A stretch of DNA of 64,000 nt from M3007 sp964539805 (GTDB lineage: Bacteria > Bacteroidota > Bacteroidia > Chitinophagales > Saprospiraceae), in the NCBI GenBank assembly GCA_964539805.1, contig CAZIKN010000008.1, positions 1 through 64,000 of the forward strand, given 5' to 3'. A model generated the notes under the pieces. The model was not told the origin of the DNA. It was given only the letters and a program-made list of their open reading frames with translations, and did not search any database. A program made the position numbers and the translations under genes. Within the stretch, counting starts at the first letter, position 1; the number at the start of each line of letters is the position of its first letter. Positions 18,286 to 28,300 of this stretch are shown piece by piece.

Positions 18286-20931
18286 TTATCTTGTGAATAC
18301 AATCTTTTTTATAGTTGCGGTTTCTTCGTTGAAGGCGCGCAAGTAGTAAATACCAGTGGGTTGGCCACTAAGATCAATCAGTGTATTAAAAGATGTAATA
18401 CGTTGATTTATAATGATTTGCCCTGATGCGTTTATGACTTCAAGGCTTTGGTATCCAGCGTTTTCCGCCATATCAACGGTAAAAATACCATTGGACGGGT
18501 TAGGGAAAATCGAAATGGCAGGGGCCTCGATAGTGGATTCAAAAGGCAAAAACTGGTTGTTGCCCGCAGGGCCTATATAAAGGGCATCAATGGCCATGTC
18601 ACTGGTATTGGCGTTGGTGACGCCACGGAAACGGATGCGGGTAGCACCCGTGTTATAGGGCTGAAGGCTAATGCTGGCCTTGAACCACTGATTGCCCTGA
18701 TTGCCAGTGAGCGACCAGGCTGTAGTCCAGGTAGCACCGTCGTTTACGCTTACTTCCACAAACAAAGTGCCCATTTGTACGCCAAACATGTGGTAATAAA
18801 ACTCCAAGACGGGATTCTGTACGGACAGAAGGTTGAGGCAATCCTTGGTACGCAGCACTGCCGTACGGGGTGCATTGCCGGAATTGATAAACATGTATTG
18901 GCTGCCATGGTAGGCCTGGTCCGGGCCTGTGTTAGCATTGGCGGTGGCTCCTGAGCGGCGAGTCCAGTTGGTTTGATAGCCGTTCACGCGCTCGAAAATG
19001 CCAAAATTGGCTTCTAAACTGCTTGTCCAGGGGAAGGTATTGAAGTAGCTGCTACAGGTGATGGGCTGTACAATTATAAAGGTACGCACAGTGGAACAAT
19101 CCTTTGAATCCGTAACTGTCACGGTGTAGCTGCCAGCTGTGAGGCCCGAAAGGTTGGCCGTCGTGCCGGTATTGGACCAAAGATAGGTATATGGTCCTGT
19201 TCCGCCGCTCACGTTGGTGCTAATGCTGCCGCCGTTGGTACCGCCGGAGTATGCCGTTGTACCGGAAAGCGCCAACAATTGAGGCGATAAGACATTGAAA
19301 GTCTGCACATTAGAACAGGATTGCCCAATAGATACCGTCACGGTGTATGCACCAACTGCCAAGCCACTAATAGTTCCCAGTGTACTGCCATTGGACCAAG
19401 TATAGGTTTCATTGCCGACGTTGTTGCTGGTTACGGAAAGCGAAATGCTGCCATTGCTCAGGCCATCACAGGTAATATTGTTCACATTTCCATAGACGTT
19501 CAGCACACATGCACTTGGCGTATCATCATAAATGCGAATGGAGTCAATGGCAAAATCGCCTAAGGAGTCCACCAATAACCCGGAGAAAAATCCGATCTGA
19601 AGGTAACGCGCGGTTTTGAATGGGGCGAGATCACATACCGCCCGGTTCCATTGGTTGCTGTTGTTGTCCGTAGCATAATGAAGCAATTGTTGGCCCGTTG
19701 TTCCGTACCAGTCAAATCCGCCATCTGTGCTTACGGCCAAACCATAACCATCAATACTGCTGCCGAAACTGTGGTATCTGAAAGATATTTTGGGATTGTT
19801 ATATCCGCGCAGGTCAAAACAGGGACTACGGACCAAGGCGATGCGGTTGGTTTCATGCAGGTTGTTGGATTCTACAAAAAGGTAATTTGAACCTGAAAAA
19901 GCGGCATCAGGTCCGGTGCCTGGCGTAGGGGTGGCACCACTTCCAATCTGGAAGTTGACCTGAGTGCCCGGGTTTAGGTAAGTATTGCTCCAGTTATCCA
20001 TACCTTGCTCAAAATCAGCATGGTAGGGTAAGGTTGTAATCGGGTTGCTACAGGCGTTTGGGTGCTGGCAACCTGTAAGATAAGCACGGTCGTTCAAAGC
20101 AGAATAAGCCATGCGGTTTAGTTGTTGTGTTGTAAAATGCGTCTTACAACCAATGTTAGCATAACCCATATAATTGGTTGGATCCGGGGTATATGGATCA
20201 CCATTGGCATCATTCATTTGGCCGATATAAGTACATCCATTCATAAAGCCATAAGAACGGAATACATTAGGGTCTGCCGGGGTATCGCACACATCGTCGC
20301 CTGCATGTTGGCAATTGGAGCCATTGACCAATTCATCCGTGCGTACGCTGTTGGATTTTCCGTGCGTATGGTAAAGGCTGAAATAATGGCCTACCTCATG
20401 CAGAAATACTTCTTCGTAAAGGCATGATTTGCGGATGATTACCCTGTCCGCACTGGGTGGCAGGTAACTGTAACCGCAAACAGGCGTTCCGCCCGTAGTG
20501 ACAGCCTCGAAAAAATAGATGTTGAGCACATTGGGCGTTTCATATTGCGGTAGTTGCGACTCTTCTGAGATGTCAAAACTGTGCAGTGTATTGTTGGCAA
20601 AAACGTTGATAGGCCCGCATTCAAAAAACTGAATATTATAGGACAGAAACAAGGTATTTAGCTTGTTCATCATCACGTCAATGTGGCCGTTGGGATAAAT
20701 CTGTGGAACACTGCCGGGCGTTGGTATGCACTCGTGAAACTGGATTGGCACCCAATGAATACTGCTTGAACGATCCTGGACACCGGAAAAGCGCAGGCGT
20801 GCTTCTATATTCCGGCTTAGGTGTTCGATCTGTTCCGGCCTGGGCTCCGTGCCGCAATCTTGTGCGGTGGTCAAAAAAGGATGATACAACATTGCTATGC
20901 ACCACAAAGCAATTTGAATGGGTTTGAACAT
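18286..20931 (-). CDS. T9SS-secreted M43 (pappalysin-like) metalloprotease
   Basis: An 881-residue exported zinc protease. After the signal peptide (to about residue 24) the catalytic domain carries the metzincin motif HEVGHYFSLYH with His178, Glu179, His182 and His188, followed by a Met-turn (NYMGYANIG). This is the M43 arrangement. Two MAM-like domains flank two SprB-type repeats (TYTVTVTDSKDCSTVRTF). The last 75 residues are a sorting domain (IFPNPSNGIFTVDM, YYLRAFNEETATIKKI). It probably degrades proteins outside the cell or processes surface adhesins. It belongs to a run of T9SS cargo genes from 13 to 21 kb. Confidence 0.9.
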   Translation of the reverse strand: MFKPIQIALWCIAMLYHPFLTTAQDCGTEPRPEQIEHLSRNIEARLRFSGVQDRSSSIHWVPIQFHECIPTPGSVPQIYPNGHIDVMMNKLNTLFLSYNIQFFECGPINVFANNTLHSFDISEESQLPQYETPNVLNIYFFEAVTTGGTPVCGYSYLPPSADRVIIRKSCLYEEVFLHEVGHYFSLYHTHGKSNSVRTDELVNGSNCQHAGDDVCDTPADPNVFRSYGFMNGCTYIGQMNDANGDPYTPDPTNYMGYANIGCKTHFTTQQLNRMAYSALNDRAYLTGCQHPNACSNPITTLPYHADFEQGMDNWSNTYLNPGTQVNFQIGSGATPTPGTGPDAAFSGSNYLFVESNNLHETNRIALVRSPCFDLRGYNNPKISFRYHSFGSSIDGYGLAVSTDGGFDWYGTTGQQLLHYATDNNSNQWNRAVCDLAPFKTARYLQIGFFSGLLVDSLGDFAIDSIRIYDDTPSACVLNVYGNVNNITCDGLSNGSISLSVTSNNVGNETYTWSNGSTLGTISGLAVGAYTVTVSIGQSCSNVQTFNVLSPQLLALSGTTAYSGGTNGGSISTNVSGGTGPYTYLWSNTGTTANLSGLTAGSYTVTVTDSKDCSTVRTFIIVQPITCSSYFNTFPWTSSLEANFGIFERVNGYQTNWTRRSGATANANTGPDQAYHGSQYMFINSGNAPRTAVLRTKDCLNLLSVQNPVLEFYYHMFGVQMGTLFVEVSVNDGATWTTAWSLTGNQGNQWFKASISLQPYNTGATRIRFRGVTNANTSDMAIDALYIGPAGNNQFLPFESTIEAPAISIFPNPSNGIFTVDMAENAGYQSLEVINASGQIIINQRITSFNTLIDLSGQPTGIYYLRAFNEETATIKKIVFTR

Positions 20932-21076
20932 AATCAGAATTATTTAGGATGAAAAAAAAGGAGGGATTAGGATTAAATCAATGGTGCAAATATGGAAGGG
21001 CACGATGAAAAGAATCGAGGCCGATAAATATTTGGGGGCGTTGAATAAATAAGTGTAAGGAAAAGGTGGATTGTTG

Positions 21077-21084
21077 TATATTTG
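21077..21084 (+). promoter_or_regulatory. Possible -7 element for the Rpn gene
   Basis: TATATTTG matches TAnnTTTG 27 bp before the chosen start at 21111. No good -33 element is seen. Confidence 0.4.
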
Positions 21085-21110
21085 CTGCGCACTTTCTATC
21101 TTTTTATTTG

Positions 21111-22133
21111 ATGATCTACATTCCGCCCTCCCGTCCTCATGATGCCTATTTTGAACAGGTGTTCAAGGTACTGCCCGTAGCCAGGCAGTTGCTTCGCGCC
21201 TTTTTGCCACCGGATCAATTGGCCGATCTTGACTTGGAGACCCTGCAAATATCCTCGGACAGTTTTGTGTCAAAGGTAATGCGCGAGCATTTTACCGACT
21301 TGGTGTACACCTGCGTCAACAAAAACGACCAAAATACAAGAATCTGCCTGTTGTTTGAGCATAAAAGCAGCCATGAGGGGCGTTCCGTATATGGCCAAAT
21401 AGGCGCATACTTGTTTGACATACAGGCCGAGGATATTCGCCAAAAGCGGGACCAGTTTACGCTGACCATTCCGGTGCTGTTTTATCACGGTGAGGAAAAG
21501 TGGAATGTGCCGCCCCTGCGCGAACAATATGGTGGAGTGCCAAAATCACTTTCGGTATATATCCCGCATTTTGACATTTTATACATAAATTTGCGTAATA
21601 TCAGCGATGATGCCATCCGAAGCATGGAGGATGCCATGCTGCTGCGCAACGTTTTGTTGGTGTTCAAGCACATCAAGGCGGGAAATTTTATTAAACTAAA
21701 TTTCAAAGAAATCGTTATTTTTGCAGACCAAAACATAGACAAAGAACTTCTGGATTACCTGTTCGATGTCACGTTGTTCTATGTTCAAGTCGCATCACCC
21801 ATAAACAAAACAGATATTATGGAATTAGCAGAAGCATTACCTCCACAATATGGCCAGCGCGTCAAAAGCGCCTATGAACAGTTTATCGAGATGGGCATGG
21901 AAAAAGGCATGAAAATGGGCATGGAGAAGGGCATGGAGAAAGGAATGGAGAAGGGCATGGAAAAAGGCATGGAAAAGGGCATGGAGAAGGGCATGGAGAA
22001 GGGCATGGAGAAGGTACTCATTTCTTTCATAAAAAAGAACCCAAAAATGAGCGATGAGCCCATCGCTGAACTTTTTGACGTGCCGGTACCCCTTGTCAAA
22101 AAAGTCAGGGCATTGGTAGAGGCGGCATCTTGA
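21111..22133 (+). CDS. Rpn-family recombination-promoting nuclease
   Basis: A 340-residue PD-(D/E)XK nuclease of the Rpn/transposase_31 family. The N-terminal IYIPPSRPHDAYFEQVFK, the DSFV...HFTDLVY strand and the core CLLFEHKSS (E-x-K) are the expected catalytic elements; the PVLFYHGEEKW segment is also typical. A tail follows of ten 4-residue units (mostly MEKG), encoded by 12-bp repeats at 21897-22016, and a small helix-turn-helix-like end (IAELFDVPVPLVKKVR). Rpn proteins nick DNA and stimulate recA-independent recombination in E. coli. The start at 21111 gives the conserved N-terminus; an in-frame ATG at 21066 adds 15 unlike residues. A truncated second copy of the tail lies just downstream. 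Confidence 0.88.
   Translation: MIYIPPSRPHDAYFEQVFKVLPVARQLLRAFLPPDQLADLDLETLQISSDSFVSKVMREHFTDLVYTCVNKNDQNTRICLLFEHKSSHEGRSVYGQIGAYLFDIQAEDIRQKRDQFTLTIPVLFYHGEEKWNVPPLREQYGGVPKSLSVYIPHFDILYINLRNISDDAIRSMEDAMLLRNVLLVFKHIKAGNFIKLNFKEIVIFADQNIDKELLDYLFDVTLFYVQVASPINKTDIMELAEALPPQYGQRVKSAYEQFIEMGMEKGMKMGMEKGMEKGMEKGMEKGMEKGMEKGMEKGMEKVLISFIKKNPKMSDEPIAELFDVPVPLVKKVRALVEAAS
21897..22016 (+). repeat. 12-bp in-frame tandem repeat encoding MEKG (10 units)
   Basis: Ten consecutive 12-bp units of the form ATGGAGAAGGGC encode MEKG, MKMG, seven MEKG and MEKV. The copy in the truncated gene downstream has seven units and the remnant at 32.3 kb has two. Because the unit is a multiple of three, slippage changes length without shifting the frame. 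Confidence 0.92.
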
Positions 22134-22139
22134 CCCTTC

Positions 22140-22190
22140 TTATCCGTTTAATACTTCCACCCAATCCTTTTCCAGTGCAATAGTGGCACC
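22140..22190 (-). pseudogene. Remnant of a LytTR response-regulator 3' end
   Basis: Read on the minus strand, this stretch encodes V-P-L-x-H-x-K, then after a one-base loss in an A-run D-W-V-E-V-L-N-G and a stop. The intact regulator at 22534-23280 ends VPLSHRKKDWVLRELGG. Both lie in the same relation to an Rpn stop codon (6 and 12 bp apart, tail to tail). The rest of this second regulator is missing. Confidence 0.7.
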
Positions 22191-22227
22191 TTTTAAGGGG
22201 GTAGCCACCCACCTCATCCTACCGTTT

Positions 22228-22521
22228 AACAAAACAGATATTATGGAATTAGCAGAAGCATTACCTTCACAATATGGCCAGCGTGTCAAAAGCGCCTACG
22301 AACAGTTTATCGAAATGGGCATGGAAAAAGGAATGAAAATGGGCATGGAAAAAGGAATGGAGAAGGGCATGGAGAAAGGCATAGAAAAGGGCATAGAGAA
22401 GGTACTCATTTCTTTCATTAAAAAGAACCCAAAAATGGGCGACGAACCTATCGCTGAACTTTTTGATGTGCCTGTATCCCTTGTAAAAAAAGTCAGGGCA
22501 TTGGTAGAGACGGCATCTTGA
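22228..22521 (+). pseudogene. Truncated Rpn nuclease, C-terminal part only
   Basis: From AACAAAACAGAT onward this repeats 21804-22133. It encodes KTDIMELAEALPSQYGQR, a seven-unit MEKG/IEKG tail and the same HTH-like end. The nuclease domain is absent. The differences from the intact copy are mostly at third codon positions, so the tail seems to have evolved in a functional protein before losing its N-terminus. An ATG at 22183 leaves an open frame of 112 residues, but its first 15 residues are unrelated to Rpn and overlap the regulator remnant. Confidence 0.8.
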
Positions 22522-22533
22522 CTCTTTCTTTCC

Positions 22534-23280
22534 TTACCCACCTAATTCCCGCAGCACCCAATCCTTTTTCCGGTGCGAGAGCGGTACCATGAACCCTCCC
22601 TCCAAGATGAGCTGCTCGGAAGCCTTGTCATAGCGCATTATCTTGGCCGGATTGACCAAAAAAGAATTGTGGCTTCGTAAAAATCCCAGCGGCTCCAATA
22701 TTTGGGCGTATTCCTTCAGGTTTTTAGACACAATGATGACCTGCTGGTTTTCCAAGAAAAATTTGGTGTAAACCCCATCTGCCTCACAAAAGCAGATATC
22801 GGAAGTGCGTACATAATAAATATGCTCCGCATCCTTGAGCGCAATGCGCTTTGTGGTACTATCCTGAGGAGCGTTGAGGCGGGCCAACAAAAACTCAATT
22901 TGCTCCGTAAGATGCTGGTTTTTAAGCGCCTTAGATGCTTTTTGGACACAGGTTTGCAAGGCGTCAGGATCAACAGGTTTGAGCAAAAAGTCCACCGCAC
23001 TAAAACGAAATGCCTCAATGGCGTACTTGTCCCAGGCTGTGACAAATACCAATTGAAAAGCAGGGTTGCCAACCTGACGCAAAAGGTCAAAACCCGTGGC
23101 ACCATGATCCAGTTCCACGTCCAAAAAAAGCAGGTCGGGCTGAAAATAGCGGATTAGCGCAAGCCCGGTGGGAATGTCCTGTGCCGACTCAATGGCGCTT
23201 ACTTCCGGGCAAAACAATTCCAGCAGGCCTTTTAGGGCTGCAATCATGGGGCTTTCGTTGTCAACAATGAGAACTTTCAT
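22534..23280 (-). CDS. LytTR-family response regulator
   Basis: A 248-residue response regulator. The receiver domain (1-120) has the acidic pair around Asp7, phospho-acceptor Asp54 in LLFLDVEL, the switch Thr in FVTAWDKYA and Lys in LLKPVDP. The C-terminal LytTR DNA-binding domain spans about 145-248 (VRTSDICFCEADGVYTKFF, FLRSHNSFLVNPAKI). It overlaps the upstream LytS-type kinase gene by 4 bp (ATGA), so the two are translationally coupled partners. Confidence 0.95.
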   Translation of the reverse strand: MKVLIVDNESPMIAALKGLLELFCPEVSAIESAQDIPTGLALIRYFQPDLLFLDVELDHGATGFDLLRQVGNPAFQLVFVTAWDKYAIEAFRFSAVDFLLKPVDPDALQTCVQKASKALKNQHLTEQIEFLLARLNAPQDSTTKRIALKDAEHIYYVRTSDICFCEADGVYTKFFLENQQVIIVSKNLKEYAQILEPLGFLRSHNSFLVNPAKIMRYDKASEQLILEGGFMVPLSHRKKDWVLRELGG

Positions 23281-25148
23281 GGCAACAAAGGAAGCGAAAT
23301 TCGGGCCAAAACACCGCCTTCTTTTAGGTTTTTGACTTCCAAACTGGCATCGCCGCGGTGTTTCTGCCGAATGAGCAAGAGGCGGTCGCGCACGATTTGT
23401 GTGGCCCGTGAAGTATGTTCTTTGGGGCTGTTTGCCCCTGAGCCCAAGCCACGCCCGTTGTCCTCTATTTCAATGACAAGCCGGTTTTCACCCTGTTTGA
23501 TGATCCTGATCTCCAATCTATTGACGGCATTGGTGTCGCCAAATCCGTGCTCTATCGCATTTTCCGCAAAAGGTTGCACCAGCATGGGCGGCAACAAGAT
23601 GTTTTCCTCATCAATATTCTCATCTACCTCTATGTGGTACTCGAATTTTTCAGGAAACCTAAGTTGTTGCAGATCAAGATATTGCGCCAAATATTCTCGC
23701 TCCTGGGCCACGGTAACATTTTCAGTATAGCTGCTTTCTAAGGTCTGGCGCATGATGGAGGAAAATTTGGACAAATAACTCAGCACTGGCCTTACATCCT
23801 TGGAGCGGAGGATTAGGCCCTGTAATGCACCAAGCGCATTGAAGAAAAAATGTGGGTTCATTCGGGCACGGTTGAGGCGCTGTTCCGTTTCCAAAGCCGT
23901 TTGGCGGGCTTTTAGGTTGCGTTGTCGCTGCCAGAATACCAAGCCGGTAATAGCCAAAATAGCCAGCAATACGCCGAGCAGCAAAAGGCGGTTTCGCAAG
24001 AGAATGATCTCGCGCTCTTGGGTTAGTTCCCGGATGCTTTTTTCATTCTGAACCTTATTGTATTTTTCTTCTAACTCATTGATTTTATTGAATTTGTCAA
24101 TATTGGACAGGCTGTCTTTTAAGTGTGTCATGCTCATGTAGGCATTCAGGGCACGCTCCGTATTGCCCATTAATTTTTGTACCCCAAACATTTGCTCATA
24201 AGCCGTAATTAAGGATTGAGCATTAAATGCCCGCGCAGCGGCTATGGTGGAGTCTGCGTAAGCCGCAGCAATGGGCAATTGTCGCAATTCCTCGTACAAA
24301 GCACTCTTCATGCCAAACACCTGAAATCGGAATTTGGCCTGGTTGGACTCTGGCATATAAGCCAATATACTGTCCGTGTAGGGTAAGGCTGCCGAAAACT
24401 TGCGCTGCAACTGTAGCGAATTGGTGATATTGACAAATGCATCACAAAGCGATATATGGTTGCCCGATAGGCGAGCATTCGCCAATGCTTCACGACCCAC
24501 CATCAATGCCGTATCTAACAGGGAAGGTTTTTGGGTTTTCTGAAAAAATTTGTTGTACGCCCCTGAAAGACGCGCCTGTACATCAGCCAAAAGAGCAGGC
24601 TTGTTCATTTGGCGCACGATGGCCTCTGCCCGTTTGTAGTAGCCAAAACTTTTGTCTGCTTGGCCCAATTGTGAGAAAATAGCGCCCAGGCTGAGCAAGG
24701 CTCGTTGCTGACCAACCAAATCTTGCGCGGCTTCGGTAAATTTCAGGGCTTCCAAAAAACTGCTTGCGGCAGCCTCTGTTTGAACACTGTTGAGTTGGAA
24801 GCCGCCTAAAGTATTGAAGTGCCGGGCATAGGCCCTGTTGTCGCATTGAAGGGAATCTAAAAGCCGTCGTTCCTCATTCAAAAGGGCAGATACGGATGAA
24901 AACTGGTTCTTGTTGGTGTAGTATTGCGCCATCGAATTGCAATAAGATATGCGGCAAGCAGGCAGACCCGTTCGTCTGACTTGTTCAAAAAGCACAAGAG
25001 CAGAGTCAATGTTCCCAGTATTGAAATGACGTATGATGGCTGGTCGCAAACGCTGCTCCTCGGCACAATCACAGGAGGCATTTTGGGTCAAGCCTTTAAA
25101 AACCAACAAAAAGCAGTAAATACTGCACCATAGGGGACGGTGATACAT
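23277..25148 (-). CDS. LytS/YehU-type sensor histidine kinase with TPR sensor region
   Basis: A 623-residue kinase: N-terminal signal or anchor, tetratricopeptide repeats from about 30 to 345 as a periplasmic sensor, a coiled coil at 352-382, one membrane helix at about 386-406 and a His_kinase domain with the H-box RMNPHFFFNALGALQG (His433). The ATPase half carries PFAENAIEHGFG and IEDNGRGLGSG. This layout is common in Bacteroidota, where it pairs with a LytTR regulator; that partner follows with a 4-bp overlap. The signal is unknown. Confidence 0.93.
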   Translation of the reverse strand: MYHRPLWCSIYCFLLVFKGLTQNASCDCAEEQRLRPAIIRHFNTGNIDSALVLFEQVRRTGLPACRISYCNSMAQYYTNKNQFSSVSALLNEERRLLDSLQCDNRAYARHFNTLGGFQLNSVQTEAAASSFLEALKFTEAAQDLVGQQRALLSLGAIFSQLGQADKSFGYYKRAEAIVRQMNKPALLADVQARLSGAYNKFFQKTQKPSLLDTALMVGREALANARLSGNHISLCDAFVNITNSLQLQRKFSAALPYTDSILAYMPESNQAKFRFQVFGMKSALYEELRQLPIAAAYADSTIAAARAFNAQSLITAYEQMFGVQKLMGNTERALNAYMSMTHLKDSLSNIDKFNKINELEEKYNKVQNEKSIRELTQEREIILLRNRLLLLGVLLAILAITGLVFWQRQRNLKARQTALETEQRLNRARMNPHFFFNALGALQGLILRSKDVRPVLSYLSKFSSIMRQTLESSYTENVTVAQEREYLAQYLDLQQLRFPEKFEYHIEVDENIDEENILLPPMLVQPFAENAIEHGFGDTNAVNRLEIRIIKQGENRLVIEIEDNGRGLGSGANSPKEHTSRATQIVRDRLLLIRQKHRGDASLEVKNLKEGGVLARISLPLLP

Positions 25149-25397
25149 TCAAAAATCGGTTGGAGCGGTTTATCGGTATCGTTGAGGGCAAACAAGACCG
25201 AGCCGCAAAGAAACATACTGGAAAGTTGGCAGACCTTAATCGTCATGTTTTTTTTGGCCAGAATGCGTCATCAGCCGGGATGGCCGGTTTTGCTGATGCT
25301 TGGACAGCTCGATCTTAGTTTGTATATCGGCACCTGTCATTGCTTAATACCTACCCAAGCGATGGCAGCCAAATAACACCATGTTGCATTCCCCTAC

Positions 25398-28300
25398 CTA
25401 CTCCACCACCATTTTCCGCGCCACACTTTCACCATTGGCCATCAAACGATAACAGTACAAGCCTGCCGCAGGCAGCTGCTCCCTGCTAATGGATACCTGA
25501 TGCTCACCACGGCTATAGTTGGCTGCCCTAGCCCAAACCATCCGCCCTTGCATATCGGTGATCTCCAAACGGGCCAAACCATCATACGGAAGATAAAAAC
25601 CGATATGGGTCTGCTCGGCAAACGGATTGGGAGCATTAGCATATAAGCTAAACCTGCCCTTTGTTGCCATGACTTCTCCCTGTGCATCCCTGAAGCGCAA
25701 TTGAAGATTCGATGGACGGGCCTCGGATGACTGCAGATAGGCTTCGCTGCGCGTAAAACGGTCAGAGAACCGTAAGTTTTCACTTAGTTTGCCTGCTTTA
25801 TTTGCCCTAAACTGTATGTGGAGTTTGAGTAGGCCACTTTGTTCCATACTGACACTCAAGGCAGCCGGATGTTGGGCAAAGTGCGCGGCACCCATCCGAT
25901 CTCCAGAAACATCAAGCAATTCAAAATCAGGGTGTTCAAACGTAAATTGGTAGCCCTGCAGGGGCTGCTCCGAGGACAAGGCAACATGAAGAACATCACC
26001 CGCCTGATAGATTTTTTCCGCTGCTTCTAACCATAAAACAGGCGCATTGCGGTCTTCCGCCTGCAACAAACCATTAGGATCGCTATTGAGGTTGAGGTCG
26101 CCAATTTTTATGGCCACAAAATCACTGATTAACTCATTGGTCTGTATGCCTGAATTGGAAAATTTGTCAGGGAATGCACTGATGAACGGATTGCTCGGAT
26201 CGTTAAAGGTGTGGGATATGGGCACAAAACGCCATGAATCACTGCCTGAAATCAATGTATCAATACCTAAGATGAGGCGGCGCAGGGTCACAATATCCAG
26301 CGTGGTGATGCTATTGGATTTATTGGCATCGGCTGCGATCATTTTATAAGGGGAATCCAGGGGCTCCAAGCCCAGGATATGTTTGGATATCAGTACCAGG
26401 TCATAAGTGCTGACGCCATTGAGTGGGCCATTTATTTTTTGCGGAGTAAGGGTGTACTGGGTGCCTTTGGCTATTTTTCCGGGTATCTCATATCTACCAT
26501 CTGTAGTACTCAGGGCCACTTTGTTGGGGAAAATGCCCGGCCCGCTAAGGCTTACTGTTACTTCGTTCACGCCTTTGTTATCCATGGTACGAATGCTTCC
26601 AGCAACGGTAAATGGCCCGGGTTGCTCGCAGTTTTTGTCCAAATCCCGTACACTTACCCGGAAGGCGCAGGAGTTTAAACGCCCGGAGCTGTCGCGCGCC
26701 CAGAGTTCTATACTGTGATCGCCCAATTCATTACATTTATAAGTTACGGATTTTGAAGTCGGGAACCATATACCGGTTCCGGCGCGGCGCATGGCCAGTT
26801 CCACTTTGTTGGGCAATGCTTGATTGGAAAGGGCAAAATTCTGGATATCAGATAGTTGGACGGTGGCTGACACCGTAAGTGGATCAATGTTTTTAACGAT
26901 CAGAGTGTCGCATTTTAGTAGAGGCAAGCGGTATTTGTCTCCGATTTCAAAACGATACTCACAGGTAGATTCGTTGCCACAACCGTCTTCTGCAAACCAT
27001 TTGATGCGATGTATCCCATGGGGCAGTCTGGGCAATACATATTGGTTTTGTACCTGTTGGGTGTTCCAAACCACGGATGATGTTCGGGTGTCGCCATTTA
27101 TAGTATTTTTGATGGCCCATCCATATTTTTGATTGGCGGGTACAGGTCTCTGATCAAATGCGCGATTAATACCAGGAGATGCTACCAAGTTGTTGTACCT
27201 TAAATTGTTCCAGCCCAACCCATTCAACCCCAAATCATTTGAATGTACCGTGGTCTCCATAACTCCATCCTGATTTAGGTCCAACGAAAGCAGGTAACTT
27301 ACATTGGTAGGGGAACAAAGATCAGAAGAGGTAATACTTAAGTTGACCTCTGCCTCGCGCATATCATTCAGCCCGGTGGCAGGTTCCAACCAATAGGATT
27401 CGTTCCAGAAATTGGGGTCATTGCTACTTTTGTCGCCAATGGTCACGGCAAGATCTCGTGGGCAATAGTCAATTATTGGATCTTCTGAGTCCAATATTTT
27501 GATGATTTGTATGTATTCAAAGCCATTAAAGTCTGCTGATGAAATGGCTGGAACTGTTACGCCACCATAACCATTGCCTCCAGTATAGTAAATGCTATAA
27601 TTGGTAGTTACAGGATCACTCGGGGCAACTTTTACAATAGTTGGGTTCCATGGAGAAGCGGTATTGCCGGCAGAAATAATGGGGCCGGGATGGTTTGCCG
27701 GCGCATTGACTGTAATGTTGGGATTGGGGTTTGGCACCTTGGTCAAAGGCAAGTTGGGTTTGTGTGTGCACCAGTTAAATATTTTCCACCTGCGTTCAAT
27801 TTTAAAACAGGCATCCGGCACCACGGTAAAAATTTCATCCGTATAGGTGGCCGTAAGGTCTTCACAGTCTTGGCCCAAAAAAACAGGCTCGCCATAAATA
27901 TTGGTGTTGTTGCAGCTCGTAATAATCCGGTCATCGGGCATACGGACAAAAAAGTCCTGTTTGTACACCACACTTATTTGCTGCGAGCAGGATGCCACAT
28001 CTTTTTTGGCCTGGTCAAACAAATGCCAAACCCTGCTGATGGTGCCGCGCGCGCACAGGGTATCAAACTGGCTCAGATTGACCTCCAAAAACACGCTGTC
28101 CACAGTGCAGGAGAACTCCGAAGCATTGCCGTAAGCACTTAAGTCAGGGTTAAATTTGGCACATTCAACCACGGTATCTTTTGGCGCAGTGCATCTGGGC
28201 GTGATAAAATTTCGCACCCACACCTTTGACTTACAGGAAGAAAACTGCCCTTGGGCGTATGTAGCCGCAGCCGAATCCGGCGGCACCACTACATCATATA

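Noticed and set aside
21872..22099. Minus-strand ORF with MPFS repeats
   Set aside because: It is the antisense shadow of the MEKG repeat within the Rpn gene.
22183..22227. Genuine N-terminus of a small MEKG protein
   Set aside because: These 15 residues overlap the LytTR remnant and have no counterpart in Rpn proteins, so the piece is better read as a truncated gene.
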